A stretch of DNA of 64,000 nucleotides from IMG/VR virus record IMGVR_UViG_3300030019_000570, positions 48,426-112,425 of that record; one strand, written 5' to 3'. The stretch comes from a virus. The translations under genes were made by a program, and so were the position numbers. The notes beneath the pieces are model-generated. The model had not been told where the DNA came from and searched no databases. It was given only the letters and a program-made list of their open reading frames with translations. Shown one piece after another: positions 45,422-57,161 of the stretch (the stretch's first letter is position 1; the number at the start of each line of letters is the position of its first letter).

Positions 45422-48400
45422 AACTTATAGTGAATAATGTTCTTAGAGCATTAATGACTGCATATTGTGTACCATCATATTTTACTCGTATTTTAATATA
45501 TTTATCTCTAATTTTCATTTCATTTGCTTTAGTAAATAATAATTCATTATTTTTAACATAAGCATAAGTAAAATTAATTGGTTGAATTTGAATATCTCAA
45601 GAATCTTCCATATATTGCATATTACCTTTTACTCTACCAAATTGTTTAAGGTTTAAACCTTGTTGATAACTGTTAACTAATTTTTCTTTAGTTTTATTAT
45701 GTTCTTTAATACTTATATCTTTAGTACGTATTAAATTTCCATAAAATGAATTTGGTAAATTAATATCAAAATATTCACTATTAGAATTACTATCTTTTTG
45801 TGTAATAATATAAGGAAGTTTTGGTGTTAAAGGTTTTGCAATTAAATAAAGTCTATAGCGTTCATCTAAATCTGTGATTCCAGTTAAATTAACTCCATTA
45901 ACATTATTTATTGTGATGTTATTTAATTTTAATATTAAATCTTTATCTTTATTCCAATCAAATCCTTCGCCAACAACTTCATAATAAAATGAGTTGGGTT
46001 CTGCTAAATTAGATATAATTTTTAAGTTATTAAATATTTTCTGAACTCCAGGAATTCCATTAGCAACAAATTCAAATTCGAATGGATATTGGGCATCATA
46101 CCAATAAGTTGGAAGAATTGTTCCTTGCTCTTCTTCGAATCCCGCAAATCCGTGTTTATACAAGTAATTAGATGCATTTTCATGCTTCTCTGTATTTGCA
46201 AAGGTATAAAAAATATTATTTATATTTTCTGAAAATTCTGGAAACCATGTATATTGAGTAACCCATTTGTTTGTAAGTTCACTATGACATAAATGTCAAG
46301 ATACATTATTATATTTAAACACAAACATAACATCTTGTTTAAATGCGTTATAATGTGATTTTACAAAATTTACATTTATACTATTATCATAATCAGATTC
46401 TTTTAAATTAATATGATCATTTAAGAATTTTTGAATTTTCAAATCAGATATAACTTCAAATTGTTGTCCATTAGTTCTCCAAATCTTTTTAGCAACAGTA
46501 TCAATACCGTAAATAAACTTAGATGTTTTAATTATAGAATCTGCTCACATAGATCCAAATGTATTTGATAATACTTTAGGATTTTTAGGAAGTACTGTAT
46601 CAGTATTAATGTATACATTATCTCCTTGTGCATTTGTCATCATTGCTCTTTCGTTTACAGGAATCATTAATACTCCATGTTCCATAACAGCAATAAGTGT
46701 TCCATATCATTCCTCTAATTTTACAAGTTCACCATGTTCAAGAGTATAATCTTGATAATTTGGAGATTCGAATATACGAGTTCCATTTACAAATGATGAT
46801 TGTTGTAATTTATTTGAATAATTGATTCTATTTGTAAATGAAGTTTTGATAAAAGGAACATCAGGGATTTCAAAATAATTTTTATCTCCTAATGATTTAC
46901 TAATACCTCCATTAATTATATGAGATTCAGGTAAACTATCTTGCATATCAATTGAATGATAAGGATAGAATCCTCTTTTCTTTTTATGAACAGCTTCTTC
47001 CATTGGATTTGAAAAATCTACATCTCTCATTGCTAAATTAGTATTACTGCAAACTTTAATTGTAACTCAATAACCTAAAGGAACTGCATTAACATCAGGT
47101 TTATTAATCTTCTGTGATCCAAATAATCCATTAATTTCAGAATACTTTTTGAACTTCTTACCATCAGCTTCAATTATTGAATTATTTCCAGGTTCTCCAT
47201 CACTAGTTTCTCCTGAGAATGATGCAACAAAGTTTCCTCTATAAGTAAAAACGGGTAAAAGTTTTCTATACGATAATGATTCAGTTGTAAGTGTTCCATC
47301 TGTTCCACCTGACTTAACAATTGTAGAAGCTTTATTAATAACTCTAAAATTTTTATATCAAGTTCAAGGATCTATAATTTTTTTATTAGTTGGAACTTCA
47401 CCATCAGTAAAATTTCAAGTCATTCTTTGAGTTACTGTATTTATATAACAATCACCTCTAAAAATATTATTAATATATTTTGAGTCAGTTCCAGATAATT
47501 TACTTCATTCAATTCTATCAGTAATAGGAAAAAATGGAGAAGAATTATTATATCTTATTTTAAAGTAATCTTTTCAACTTACATTAAAATTATAATCTTT
47601 TTGAAAAATATTATAGTATTCACCATCAACAATAGCATCTGATTCAGTTGCTAAATAAGTATTAAATATACCTCTAACTTTAGTAGATGTATAATTTACA
47701 TTATCATCAGTAACTGTATTTTCTAAATCTTCATATGCTCCATATTTAGGATCTGCATATTTAGAAACATCAATATCATTACCTGCTTGTGAACTAAATG
47801 AGAATTTACTATTTTTAATTAATTCAATACCTGGTTCAATTAAAGTAATTGGGGTATTAATTTCTGTAACATCTGATACTTTTGGAATAGTATTTTCTAA
47901 TATTAAATTTAAATAATCTTTGGAATTATTTATAAATGATTTATTAGAACGAGTATACTTAGTAGTTCTTAATAAGAATTCAGATGAATTAAAAAATGAA
48001 TTAAATGTATTTACTTTTAAAGTAGCTTCTGGACAAAGTAATGCATTATGATTAATATCATCTACTTTAAATAAACTTGTTCCTAATTTAGGTTTACCTG
48101 AATTATTTGTAGGACTATTAGTTGTAGTTAAGAAAGATTGTCCAAAATGAGCATCATTAATATCTTCTTTATAATTGTTATTTACAATTTTTAAAGTTGG
48201 AGTGTATGCTTTTGTTGATGTAGATATACCTACAGCCTGAGCTAATATAGTAGGAATTCTTTTTTGTCTAACAATAAAAAATCCTTTAGTTATGTCTTTT
48301 AAACCATCAATTATATCAGATCCTTCTAATACACTATTTCCAAGTTCATCATTTTGAAATGATACTTTTAAACCAATTGGTTTAATTGATAAAGTTCCAT

Positions 48401-49673
48401 TCATCATTGACTTTTCAGTCATATCTATTTTGAATACACCTTTTACATTTTCATCAGTACCTTCGATTAAATAATCATCTCCATAATTAATATCATCTCC
48501 AATTTTAGGAAGATATGAATATATTGTATTTTCATTAATAACTTTTTTACCTCTAATATTAAATACTGGAGATAATGTATAATCATTCATAATATAAACT
48601 ATTCCTAATCGATAAACTTCTTCATCTCAATATCCTAATTTATAATATATATTATTTGCATTAAAATATTCATTTCCTATAAATGGATATCTTTCATTAT
48701 AATTTTCATCTAAATATCCAATGCCATTAGTATCATACATAGGAGTAGGTATAGCATATAAACTATACTTTTCTAATGTTTTAAATACTTCATAATTATT
48801 TGTAATATTTCCAGCAAAACAAATATTTTGACAAGTTGCCAATGTTTTTACTGAATCAAAATTTGCATATTTAATATTAATACTATCTGTTGTAATTTCA
48901 GTATGATTTTCATAACCTGTAATAGAAATTTCAGTATTATTGTTTACAATTTTAAATTTGTCTTCAATAAAATATGTTTTAACTATTTCAGAATCTCCAT
49001 CACCTGTAGATCTTGTATAATATATATTAATGTAATCATAAGCTAAATCTAAATTGTTTAATCTAAATTTAATAACTTTATTACTATTCTCATCTAATTG
49101 ACCTCCTCTTATTGATTTAGGTGAATTTACTGTTCCTATGTGACATATTACTTTTCCTGATTCAGCAATAAAATCTGATTCATTTCCATCATAATCTGCT
49201 AATTTAAAATAAAAAGTATAATTTCCAACTTTCATATTACCACCATCTTTAATTCCTAAAAAATCAATAGTAGTAATTTTATTAGTATTCTTTATTAAAC
49301 TTGCTTCAATTTTAAAATTGTCAGCTGAATAAATATTTGTGTCTAAGTTACCATGTCTATCTGCAATTTTATATTCAGTTGAACTTGTCAAATAGAATCT
49401 AGAATTTATGATTTTAGGAGGATTAACATCATCCGTAACTATTATATTTACTGAATCATCATAAGATACTTCAGTAGTAATCGCTATAGGATGATCAATA
49501 TTTACTTTTGCTACATCAGCATCTAATCTTAACGGTAAAAGAGATTTTTCAGGTACAGTTGCACTAGGATTCAATAAATTATAAAAAGGAGCATATTCAT
49601 ATAACAGGGTTCCTGATTCAGGAATCCCGTATATAGAATTAGTTATTGATAAATTTATTATTGGTAATGCCAT
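45414..49673 (-). CDS. large tail protein, stabilization/muzzle type (1419 aa, TGA=Trp)
   Basis: One frame from the ATG at 49671-49673 to the TAA at 45414-45416, joined across TGA codons at 48627, 47574, 46707, 46296 and 45597 among others. The protein is beta-strand-rich throughout, with many Asn, Thr and Ile, as expected for an extracellular tail component. It follows the 369-residue stabilization-type protein and the collar protein. In crAss-like phages, large proteins at this position form the tail muzzle that closes the tail tube. Assignment is from position and composition rather than a motif. Confidence 0.6.
49604..49630 (-). other. intragenic 5'-proximal hairpin
   Basis: GGG and TTCCTG (49607-49615) pair with CAGGAA and CCC (49619-49628) with one bulged base and a 3-base loop, plus an outer A-C/G-T pair. 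It lies 43 bases after the start codon of the 1419-residue tail gene. Confidence 0.65.
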
Positions 49674-49674
49674 T

Positions 49675-50322
49675 TTATTTTATTCTTAGTATATAATTAA
49701 CTACAAAGTAAGGAGGCATATTATTATGAGGCATTGTTACTCCACTATCTCCACCAGCGTTACCTGTAAGACCTTGATAAGTACGTGCATTATTTTCACC
49801 AACTATTGTATTTGTAGCATTACCAGGCATTCCTGTAGTTACTTTATTATATACAAAGAAAGAACCATTATCATCCGCAATACCATTTGGATGATTATGT
49901 ACTGGTGATTCAGTAAGATCTAATTGATGTGAAAATTCACCTGCTGAAGCACCTAATTCAAGAGTTGCATATGCATATAATGGAGGAATTCCTGCTTGAA
50001 TTAATGATGATCCAGGTTTAATATAAGGAATACCTATAGTTGTAACTCCATCTCCTCCATAAACTAGAAACATAGGTCCCATTGTAGAAACAAATGAAGG
50101 ATGACAATCTGCTACATTAACTGTTTGACCTGGAACATTACATCACACATATCCCTCTGGTGGTAACGTACTTGAGAAAAAAGGTTTAGGTATTCCTCAA
50201 TCTGAATAATATAATGCTGAAATCATTTCATCATTTGCATTCACATGATCACCTCTCTTTATTTTATTCCCAGCTACTGGAATATAATTTTTTACAGCTG
50301 TTTTTATTGCTTCTAGTAACAT
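49675..50322 (-). CDS. tail collar domain protein (215 aa, TGA=Trp)
   Basis: The frame runs from the ATG at 50320-50322 to the TAA at 49675-49677, with TGA=Trp at 50197 and 50143. The C-terminal half matches the phage tail-collar/microcystin-dependent protein pattern: a His-rich metal-binding turn (SPVHNHPNG), Gly-rich strands and the closing MPPYFVVNYILRIK. Such domains form the receptor-facing or fibre-attachment part of tails. It lies between the two stabilization-type proteins, one base before the ATG of the 1419-residue gene in the direction of reading. Confidence 0.8.
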
Positions 50323-50343
50323 ATTTTTATATTTTTTTTGTGT

Positions 50344-51453
50344 TTAGTAATAATCATATCCTTCATAATCATTGGAATCATAATTAAAAACATTAGTTAG
50401 TAATTCAGAACCTGAGAGAGTATATTTATTTAAGTATATTGTTGGTAATTCATCTGTTACATCATCAGTAGTTCCAGGATTATTAAATACAGGAGTTATA
50501 CTAAATTCTAATATATTTCCTTCTTCAGAAAATGGAATAGTAATTATATAATCATCTGTAGGTGAACCTAATATAATATCAGTTCATGTTCTTGTAGCTC
50601 AACCATCTAATGAATAGTTTATTCGTAAATGTGTAATATTTCAAGTAGTTTGATTATCAACAGAAATATTAAATGTAGCTTGATAACCTTGTCCATCTAT
50701 TTGATCTAAATTATAATAATTTAAATGAAATAAAGGTAAATCTTCAAGTTCAACAGATAAAACTAATTTACCTTTAAAGTTATTTTTACAATAATATTTG
50801 AAAGTTGGATCATCAAACCAAAATTGGTCAGTTAATGTTCCACCTTTAAAACGTGCATATTCATTTCATACATCCGTTGTAAGGTCAATAAATCCATTAG
50901 TTAATTGAAGGTATAGTTTGACATTATATATTCTTAAATCTGATGAAATTCGTAAATTTCCTGAGTAATGATAGCGAGTTACATTTGATAAATCTAAATC
51001 AACTCCTTCAAATACAGTATATTCTCCAGCTTTAAATATATAATTATTTAAAACATTAGAAGTAAATAATGAATATTTTGTTGGATCATTAAATGTAAAC
51101 TGAATTCCATTTCCTACTGATTCTTCTGTTAATATTTGTGGACATGGATAACTTCCAAACTCTACTTGATTAGTATTTTTATTAGCAGATACAATATATA
51201 ATACTCCACCAAATTCTCTTATTCCAATTGGATAAAATCCATCTGTTAAAGATATATATTTTGGAGTTTCTTCTGTCCAATCTGGTGCTTTAATCTTTGT
51301 ATTTCCAGCATCATTTTGTAATGCCATTTCATCTGAATTAAAAGTTATGAAAGTTCCATTTATACAATCAGTTAATGTATTAGAAGGCATCATAATTGGA
51401 TTAATATCGTAATTTAATCCTTCAGAAAAAGTATTTATTGTTTCTTTTTTCAT
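50344..51453 (-). CDS. tail stabilization-type protein (369 aa, TGA=Trp)
   Basis: The frame runs from the ATG at 51451-51453 to the TAA at 50344-50346, with TGA=Trp at 50866, 50641, 50599 and 50584. The N-terminus (NTFSEGLNYDINPIMMPSN, then a CINGTF strand and LQNDAGN) matches the start of the crAss-like phage stabilization protein compared with P22 gp10. The rest is beta-rich. The ATG overlaps the stop of the GIY-YIG gene (TAATG). In other crAss-like phages this segment and the large C-terminal part are probably one longer protein, so the gene may be split here. Confidence 0.7.
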
Positions 51454-52397
51454 TAATTAAAAATTTTATATTTAATTATTATTTTCTGTCCATCTTTAGT
51501 TTTACAATATTTAGTTTTTCCAGATAATACATTAGATGTAGATGAACTTGTTATATTATAATAATCACAAACATCTTTAGCACAATTAAAAGTTTTAATA
51601 AAATTATTTTCAAAATCAAAAATATCAACAATTATTGGTTTTAAAATTTTTTTATCTTCTAAATTAAAATTATCATCTTTATATCTTCAAATTAATCTTA
51701 AATTTTCTAATTTACCACATGTTTGTACTATTCGTTTACAATTTTTTGTCACAGAACTAGGGTCAACATTATAAAATTTTGCTCCATCTTTAATACATTG
51801 AAATGTATTTATTAATGCTCCATCTTCTGTAAAAATATTAACCCCAAGTTGTAATCCTTCTTTTATTTTTTTAGATCTTTCAGGATTATTTTCACAAGCT
51901 ATTTTAGTATTAATTTTTATTTTTTCTTTATGTCCTTCAGAAAGTGAAATATTTAATTTAGCTTGTCTAATTCTTTCTTTAGATTCATCTGATCTTTTTG
52001 TTCCTAATTGTAAATCTCTTAATTTTTTTCTAGTTTCTGCAGATACAATTCTTCCTTTACTCCCTATACCACCTAAATTAGAATTATATCCATTTTCAAA
52101 AGAATCAAACTCTTTAATGTAACTAATTTCTAATTCAAATAATTCGTTATATAAAGAATCTTTATCTATATTCCTACAAATTTTAATAATTTCTCAATTA
52201 AAATTTTCTTCTCCATATTTACGGATTGCATTATAAAAATATGAATTTCGATCTTTATGCTTTTTATTTCTTGCAGCACTTAGATGTTCGGTTTTTCTTC
52301 TTTTTAAAGATCTAATTGTTTCACCAATATAACATTTATTGTTTAATTTACAAGTTGCTTTGTAAATATATCCTTCATATTCATTATCTTTCTTCAT
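51453..52397 (-). CDS. GIY-YIG homing endonuclease (314 aa, TGA=Trp)
   Basis: The frame runs from the ATG at 52395-52397 to the TAA at 51453-51455, reading TGA at 52194 as Trp in the context ENFN-W-EII. The nuclease core is at residues 7-80: EGYIYKATC, then KCYIGET, R and the helix with YNAIRKYGEENF. The middle contains a NUMOD3-like Lys/Ser-rich region, and the C-terminus carries NUMOD1-like repeats (for example IVDIFDFENNFIKTF then a helix). It is inserted between two tail genes: its start overlaps the 339-residue gene by 14 bases and its stop overlaps the next ATG. Confidence 0.88.
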
Positions 52398-53403
52398 TTC
52401 TTAATTCTTGTCATGTTTTGTTAGATGGTGTGAACTTGTGTTCATAAGCTTCACCCATATATTCTAAATCTCTAACTTTTAAACTATCTGCTCAATAACT
52501 CCATCCTTTAAAAGTTTTACTTTTAAATCTAAATACATAAATATGTTTTGCTTTATAATAAAGTTCTTCCTTAATTTTACGAGGAATAATATTATTAAAT
52601 TTGACAATTGATTTGCTAGTTTTATTATCTTCTAATCATTTGTTAAATCCGGTTGGATTTAATCCTATATAGTAATATCCATCGAATGGAGTTTTCTTTC
52701 ATCCTTCGATCTTTCTTAATTTTCTATCTCTACGAATACTGTATTCTTTAATCTGTATATCAGGAGTTAGTGTTAAATGTCCGATATAAGCTAAACAATT
52801 AATATGTCTTTTTGATATTATAGATATGGCACATCCATACTTTATAGCGGAATGCATACGTCTGAATCCATGTGTCAATAATCTTTTTATTTCAGGTTTT
52901 GTAAAAGTATTGAATTCCATTTGAACTTCATCTATAAAGTCATCTAAGAATACATCTTTTGTTGTGTAAAATTTAACTCCAGAGTTAACTCCTTCCATAA
53001 ATTTTCTCTTTAATTCACTCCCAATATATATGGGAATCATTTTAGGATATGCTCTAGTTTTAAAATAATAATTCATAAAATATCCTGTAAAATCAGATTC
53101 TACAAAATCAACTTCTTGAAATCGTCCATTCTGACGTTGTGTTATAAATTTATCACCCGTTACAATTTCGAAGTCTATATAAGACTCCGCAACTGTAGGG
53201 ATTACAAATCTAACTCTATCATCAATAACTCTATGTAATATTAAACCAAGACAATATCTAAAAGGACCAGCTATAGCATCTTCATATGTTGCATTTCATC
53301 CATAAGTATCATTAAGATTCCTTCATTTTTTATCAGTAACCTTTGTAGGAGTATTTGAATAAATCTCCCCAGGTGTTAGTCCATGATTAAATAATATACG
53401 CAT
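52384..53403 (-). CDS. tail or neck structural protein (339 aa, TGA=Trp)
   Basis: The frame runs from the ATG at 53401-53403 to the TAA at 52384-52386. Trp is encoded by TGA at 53323, 53296, 52699, 52636, 52492 and 52411, and by TGG at 52501. It is a mixed alpha/beta basic protein without an enzyme motif. The last residues run into the GIY-YIG gene, so the homing gene may have replaced or trimmed the original C-terminal end. The ATG overlaps the previous stop (TAATG). By position it is one of the conserved crAss ring or neck proteins. Confidence 0.62.
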
Positions 53404-54107
53404 TAACGAGTTGGTTTAAATGATTTACCGAAACGTTTTCTATCTCATGAAGAAGAAACATTAAGGATTTCATCCATTTCATTTTGATTTATATATTCGG
53501 GTACTCTAGCTTGAGTACACATTAATTTTCATTTCTGTTCAAGTAATTGAGACATTTGAATTATTCCTGAATTCATAGTAATTAAACCTTTCTTAAAAAA
53601 TTCAGCTTGCGCACAAAAAGCCGCAACAGCATCAATCTCTCTAACATCTAAATAAGGTAATCCTTCTTCATCAACAATAACTCCTTTATAAAGAATATTT
53701 ATTTTATTAAATTTATCAGCTAATTGAATTGTGTTTCCGGTTTGTTGATATTTAATAAATTTACCTGATGAATATCCAAATCCTGTATTATATTTTCTTG
53801 ATTCAACATAACCTTCAATTCATCCATTTTGATTATTTCCAGCTAATGTTGTTGGTGTAGTCTTTTGATAATCTTCATAATCTGCTGTAACAGCTTCGAT
53901 TATATCACAATTACAAGGAAGATCTACATAAAAACTACCATCAGCATTTTTTTCAGCTTCAGTTTGGTAGTGATATCATCTATATTGTTTGTTACCTATT
54001 TTATCTCAAGCAATTAAACCTAATGTTTCAAATTCATCAGGGTTTATTTCAAGACCGTATAATTGTCTCATTTGAGTATACGCTGTATTAAATGGAAATC
54101 TTTTCAT
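53403..54107 (-). CDS. ring/neck structural protein (234 aa, TGA=Trp)
   Basis: The frame runs from the ATG at 54105-54107 to the TAA at 53403-53405. All five Trp codons I could place (54006, 53976, 53820, 53529 and 53445) are TGA, so under the standard code nothing longer than about 100 residues is visible. The protein opens MKRFPFNTAYTQMRQLYGLEINPDEF and ends in an Arg/Lys-rich tail. It has TAATG overlaps at both ends. Its place between neighbouring structural genes suggests a head-tail connector ring. Confidence 0.6.
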
Positions 54108-54778
54108 TAATGAGGAGCTTGTGTGTTAGGTATGGGTTGAGCAGCCATTTGACGATAATAACGTAATTTCTTTTCAGTTAAACGTTTTTTAATCTCAGCT
54201 GATATAAATGTATAATTTTCTAAATCATCTCCAGCACAACAATCATATTGTGTGAGTTGTCTTGGATCTTTTGGTATAAATATAATTGATACTTTCTTTA
54301 ATAACGGAGTATTAAATACTCAACAATCATACATGTTATTTGCATTTGGTGTAGTATCAATATATACGTGAGGTTTATTAGAACCATGTCTAAGATATCT
54401 ATGTGATCTAAATCCGTTAATTGTAGTATAAACTTTAAATACAATTTCTTTATGAATTGAACCTAAATAATCAATTGCATCACAACTTAAATCATTTACT
54501 ATTTGAGGAATTTCAAAATGCATTTCAGGTCTACTATAATCAGGAAGATTACAAGGACATTTATCTAATGATTTAGTATCAACATCTACACAATTAATAG
54601 ACATTACTAAATCTCTTTTTGGAACAATTCCTTTTAAAGAATATTCCTTAATAATTTGAAGACGTTCGTCAACACAATCATCTTCTAATTGTTGTAGTGA
54701 TAAATTAGGAGTACTTGTTATACCAGCAAGACCTCCAATAATATCATTATATATAGCTGATGCTAATTTAGTTACCAT
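54107..54778 (-). CDS. ring/neck structural protein (223 aa, TGA=Trp)
   Basis: The frame runs from the ATG at 54776-54778 to the TAA at 54107-54109, with TGA=Trp at 54320. A helical N-terminus is followed by a beta-rich middle with several cysteines (SINCVD, CPCNLP, LSCD) and a C-terminal Q/P/N-rich tail. It begins a coupled run of three structural genes after the terminator at 54796-54824. No specific family is recognised. Confidence 0.62.
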
Positions 54779-54795
54779 AAGTTAGATTTAATAAA

Positions 54796-54824
54796 AAAGG
54801 GTGAGGCAAGACGCCCCACCCTTT
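54796..54824 (-). terminator. intrinsic terminator after the decoration-protein gene
   Basis: GCCCCACCCTTT (54813-54824) and AAAGGGTGAGGC (54796-54807) pair with one mismatch around a 5-base loop. On the minus strand a run of six T follows. It ends 16 bases after the Ig-domain gene. Confidence 0.88.
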
Positions 54825-54840
54825 AAGTAATTAATTAATA

Positions 54841-55923
54841 TTAAGCGATTACTGTAATTGTGATTGTACCAGTTGCACCAGTAGCATCAGTAGCAGTAAT
54901 TACTGTAGTTCCAGCAGCTACACCAGTAACTACACCAGTTCCAGCTACAACAGTAGCAGTAGCAGTAGTTCCAGAAGCGAATGTTACAGCTCCTAATGCT
55001 CCAACAGGAGTAATAGTAGTAGTATCACCTACGACGATTAAGTTATCATTAGTAGTTAATTGGAATGCACCAGCACCAGGACTAGAAGCTAAAATAGATA
55101 AACCAGTATTAGTAATTGCAGTTTCAAATGTTGTTACATTAGCAGCAGGTACATAGAATACATGAGTTGTGATTGAATTACCTTCTGCGAGGATTCCATC
55201 AGCACTATCTTTTTGGATTTTGTAACGAAGTGTATATTGAGAATAGTTTCCACCAATGATTGGTCTTTCTTCTTTGTTTGTACCAAAGAAACGAGTGTTT
55301 TCATAAGTAGGGAACATAATTGATCTTACCATGAAATCGTCATCTCCAAAACCAACAAGACCAGCAGTTGTAACTGTACCTGTAGCTTTTACTGTATATT
55401 CAGGTTGAATAATTGAGTTAGAGTTTAAAGTTAATGCAACTTCTTCAGTTTGTTTAATTGAGAAAAATCTTTGGTTATTATCAGTAGCGGTTAATGTAAT
55501 AATACCAGAACCACCAGAAGTAGCAGTGATATAAGAGAAACCGAATCTATCTTTAAGTCCGTTAATTTGAGCAATAAGAGCAGTTGCGTCAGTAGCAGCT
55601 ACACCTGATGAAAGTACTTCAACTACAACCGGTTTTTTGAAATACAAATAAGTATTTGCATATTCAGAATTGGTTTGTTGAGATAATCTTACATCTACTT
55701 CTAATCTATTTACTAGCCCACTTGTTGAAGCGGCGATTGTAATTGAAGCTACTTCTTTAACACCAGCACTATAAGCTTTTTTATAAACGCTTACGATACC
55801 TGCTTTCTTGAAGAAATTTACTCTAGTTACATTCAGACCTTGGGCAGTTCCAGCATATTTAGCTGTAGAACCATTTGAATCTAATTGAGAATTTAAAATT
55901 GTTGTTGTTGTAAATTGATACAT
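54841..55923 (-). CDS. capsid decoration-type protein with C-terminal Ig-like domain (360 aa)
   Basis: A 360-residue beta-rich protein containing no Trp. The last 75 residues (VGDTTTITPVGALGAVTFASG... to TGTITITVIA) are a Big_2-type bacterial Ig-like domain, common on phage capsid and tail surface proteins. The first 230 residues resemble a head auxiliary protein, with strands of DDDFMVRSIMFPT type. It is bounded by a strong terminator and short leader, which suggests abundant expression. Its codon usage is less AT-rich than that of the cargo genes. Auxiliary capsid or head-fibre protein is the likeliest role. Confidence 0.7.
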   Translation of the reverse strand: MYQFTTTTILNSQLDSNGSTAKYAGTAQGLNVTRVNFFKKAGIVSVYKKAYSAGVKEVASITIAASTSGLVNRLEVDVRLSQQTNSEYANTYLYFKKPVVVEVLSSGVAATDATALIAQINGLKDRFGFSYITATSGGSGIITLTATDNNQRFFSIKQTEEVALTLNSNSIIQPEYTVKATGTVTTAGLVGFGDDDFMVRSIMFPTYENTRFFGTNKEERPIIGGNYSQYTLRYKIQKDSADGILAEGNSITTHVFYVPAANVTTFETAITNTGLSILASSPGAGAFQLTTNDNLIVVGDTTTITPVGALGAVTFASGTTATATVVAGTGVVTGVAAGTTVITATDATGATGTITITVIA

Positions 55924-55952
55924 TTTTTATAGTTTATATCATTTAAAAATAT

Positions 55953-57140
55953 TTATCTATGTCTTTGTTGTTGTTCTTGTTGTGGACCAGCTACTGATGT
56001 ATTAACAGGAATATGTGATTGTAATCTAGGATCACTAGCATTTTCCATTAATATATTAGTTAGTTCATTTATAATTTCTTGAACAACGTAATCTGGGAAT
56101 TCTAATATTTGAGATGTATCTTCTACTGCATCTACCTGTTCTTGTGTAAGTCTGATAAATTGTGGAGATTTTAAATAATCTACATATATTCTTGTTGGTT
56201 GAAAAATCTTATCATCTTTTCCAAATCTTAACTCCATTCTAGTTGCATCTCTATTACCGTAGCGAATATCTTCTTCTCTAGTTATTAAAGATCTTTCAAC
56301 ACTTTCATAAGTTAAAGTACCTGATGTATTAGATTTAGATACTACAAATGTATCATACATTGATTTAATTGTTAATATATTAGTATTAACATCTAAAAAG
56401 TAGTATGCTCTTTGTATTTTAGGATCTGAACTTACAGATAATTTAGAATATAAATTTGCAAGAGTTCCATTATTAGTAGTATTTATTAATACTTCTAAAG
56501 GATTTGATATAGATGGTGAAGTTTTTAAAGTATATGTAATTCCATTTACTATAATTGTATCTCCATCTACTTCAGTTCCATCTAAATCTAATGTATAAAT
56601 ATTAAAATTAGTTCCCGATAAGATTGTTTTAGAATCTTCTGTTGGGAATGTATTTATTGTATTTACGTTATGAATATAAAAATAAGGATTAGAATATGAA
56701 GGTCTTTGATAATAGTTATTAATTATTTGTGACCACATATCTCCAGTTAGACGTTTTGCACCCATTTGTAAATATGAATTAGCATTGTAACATTTAAAAG
56801 ATTTTAATACTTTATATTCTACAATACAATTCAAAATATGTACGTAATCTGGTGGTAAATCTACTTCATAAGTCGCTTGAAATAAAGGACTTGGTGAAGT
56901 AGGTGAGGTATAACCAGGGTATACCGTTTGTAATTTTGGTTCTAAAACAGCAGTACTTTTTAACACTCTCAAATCGTCAGTTTTCTGTTGATTCATGTCA
57001 TAAGCGTTATACATTTTATTAACGTATTGCAAAATTGCTTTATTAATAAAATAGTTATAATCTTCCAACAATAAACTTGGAGCATTGACTTTATTTAATT
57101 CTGTTAGAGCTGCTTCAAATAGTTGGCTAGCTGTGATAAT
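55953..57140 (-). CDS. head-completion protein, start codon unclear
   Basis: The TAA stop is at 55953-55955. From a TTG at 57069 the frame gives 372 residues, but it stays open to a TAA at 57150-57152 and the extra residues (ITASQLFEAALTELNKVNAPSLLLEDYNYF) look like genuine, conserved coding sequence. No ATG or GTG exists in that stretch; I use an ATT at 57138-57140 only as a placeholder (about 395 aa). A GIY-YIG gene lies immediately upstream in the same frame, so insertion of the mobile gene probably removed the original start. The body is mixed alpha/beta with a helical LTNILMENASD segment and a Gln-rich tail (QQEQQQRHR), fitting a head-tail adaptor-type protein. Confidence 0.6.
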   Translation of the reverse strand: MITASQLFEAALTELNKVNAPSLLLEDYNYFINKAILQYVNKMYNAYDMNQQKTDDLRVLKSTAVLEPKLQTVYPGYTSPTSPSPLFQATYEVDLPPDYVHILNCIVEYKVLKSFKCYNANSYLQMGAKRLTGDMWSQIINNYYQRPSYSNPYFYIHNVNTINTFPTEDSKTILSGTNFNIYTLDLDGTEVDGDTIIVNGITYTLKTSPSISNPLEVLINTTNNGTLANLYSKLSVSSDPKIQRAYYFLDVNTNILTIKSMYDTFVVSKSNTSGTLTYESVERSLITREEDIRYGNRDATRMELRFGKDDKIFQPTRIYVDYLKSPQFIRLTQEQVDAVEDTSQILEFPDYVVQEIINELTNILMENASDPRLQSHIPVNTSVAGPQQEQQQRHR

Positions 57141-57161
57141 TGTATAGTTTTAATAATTTAA

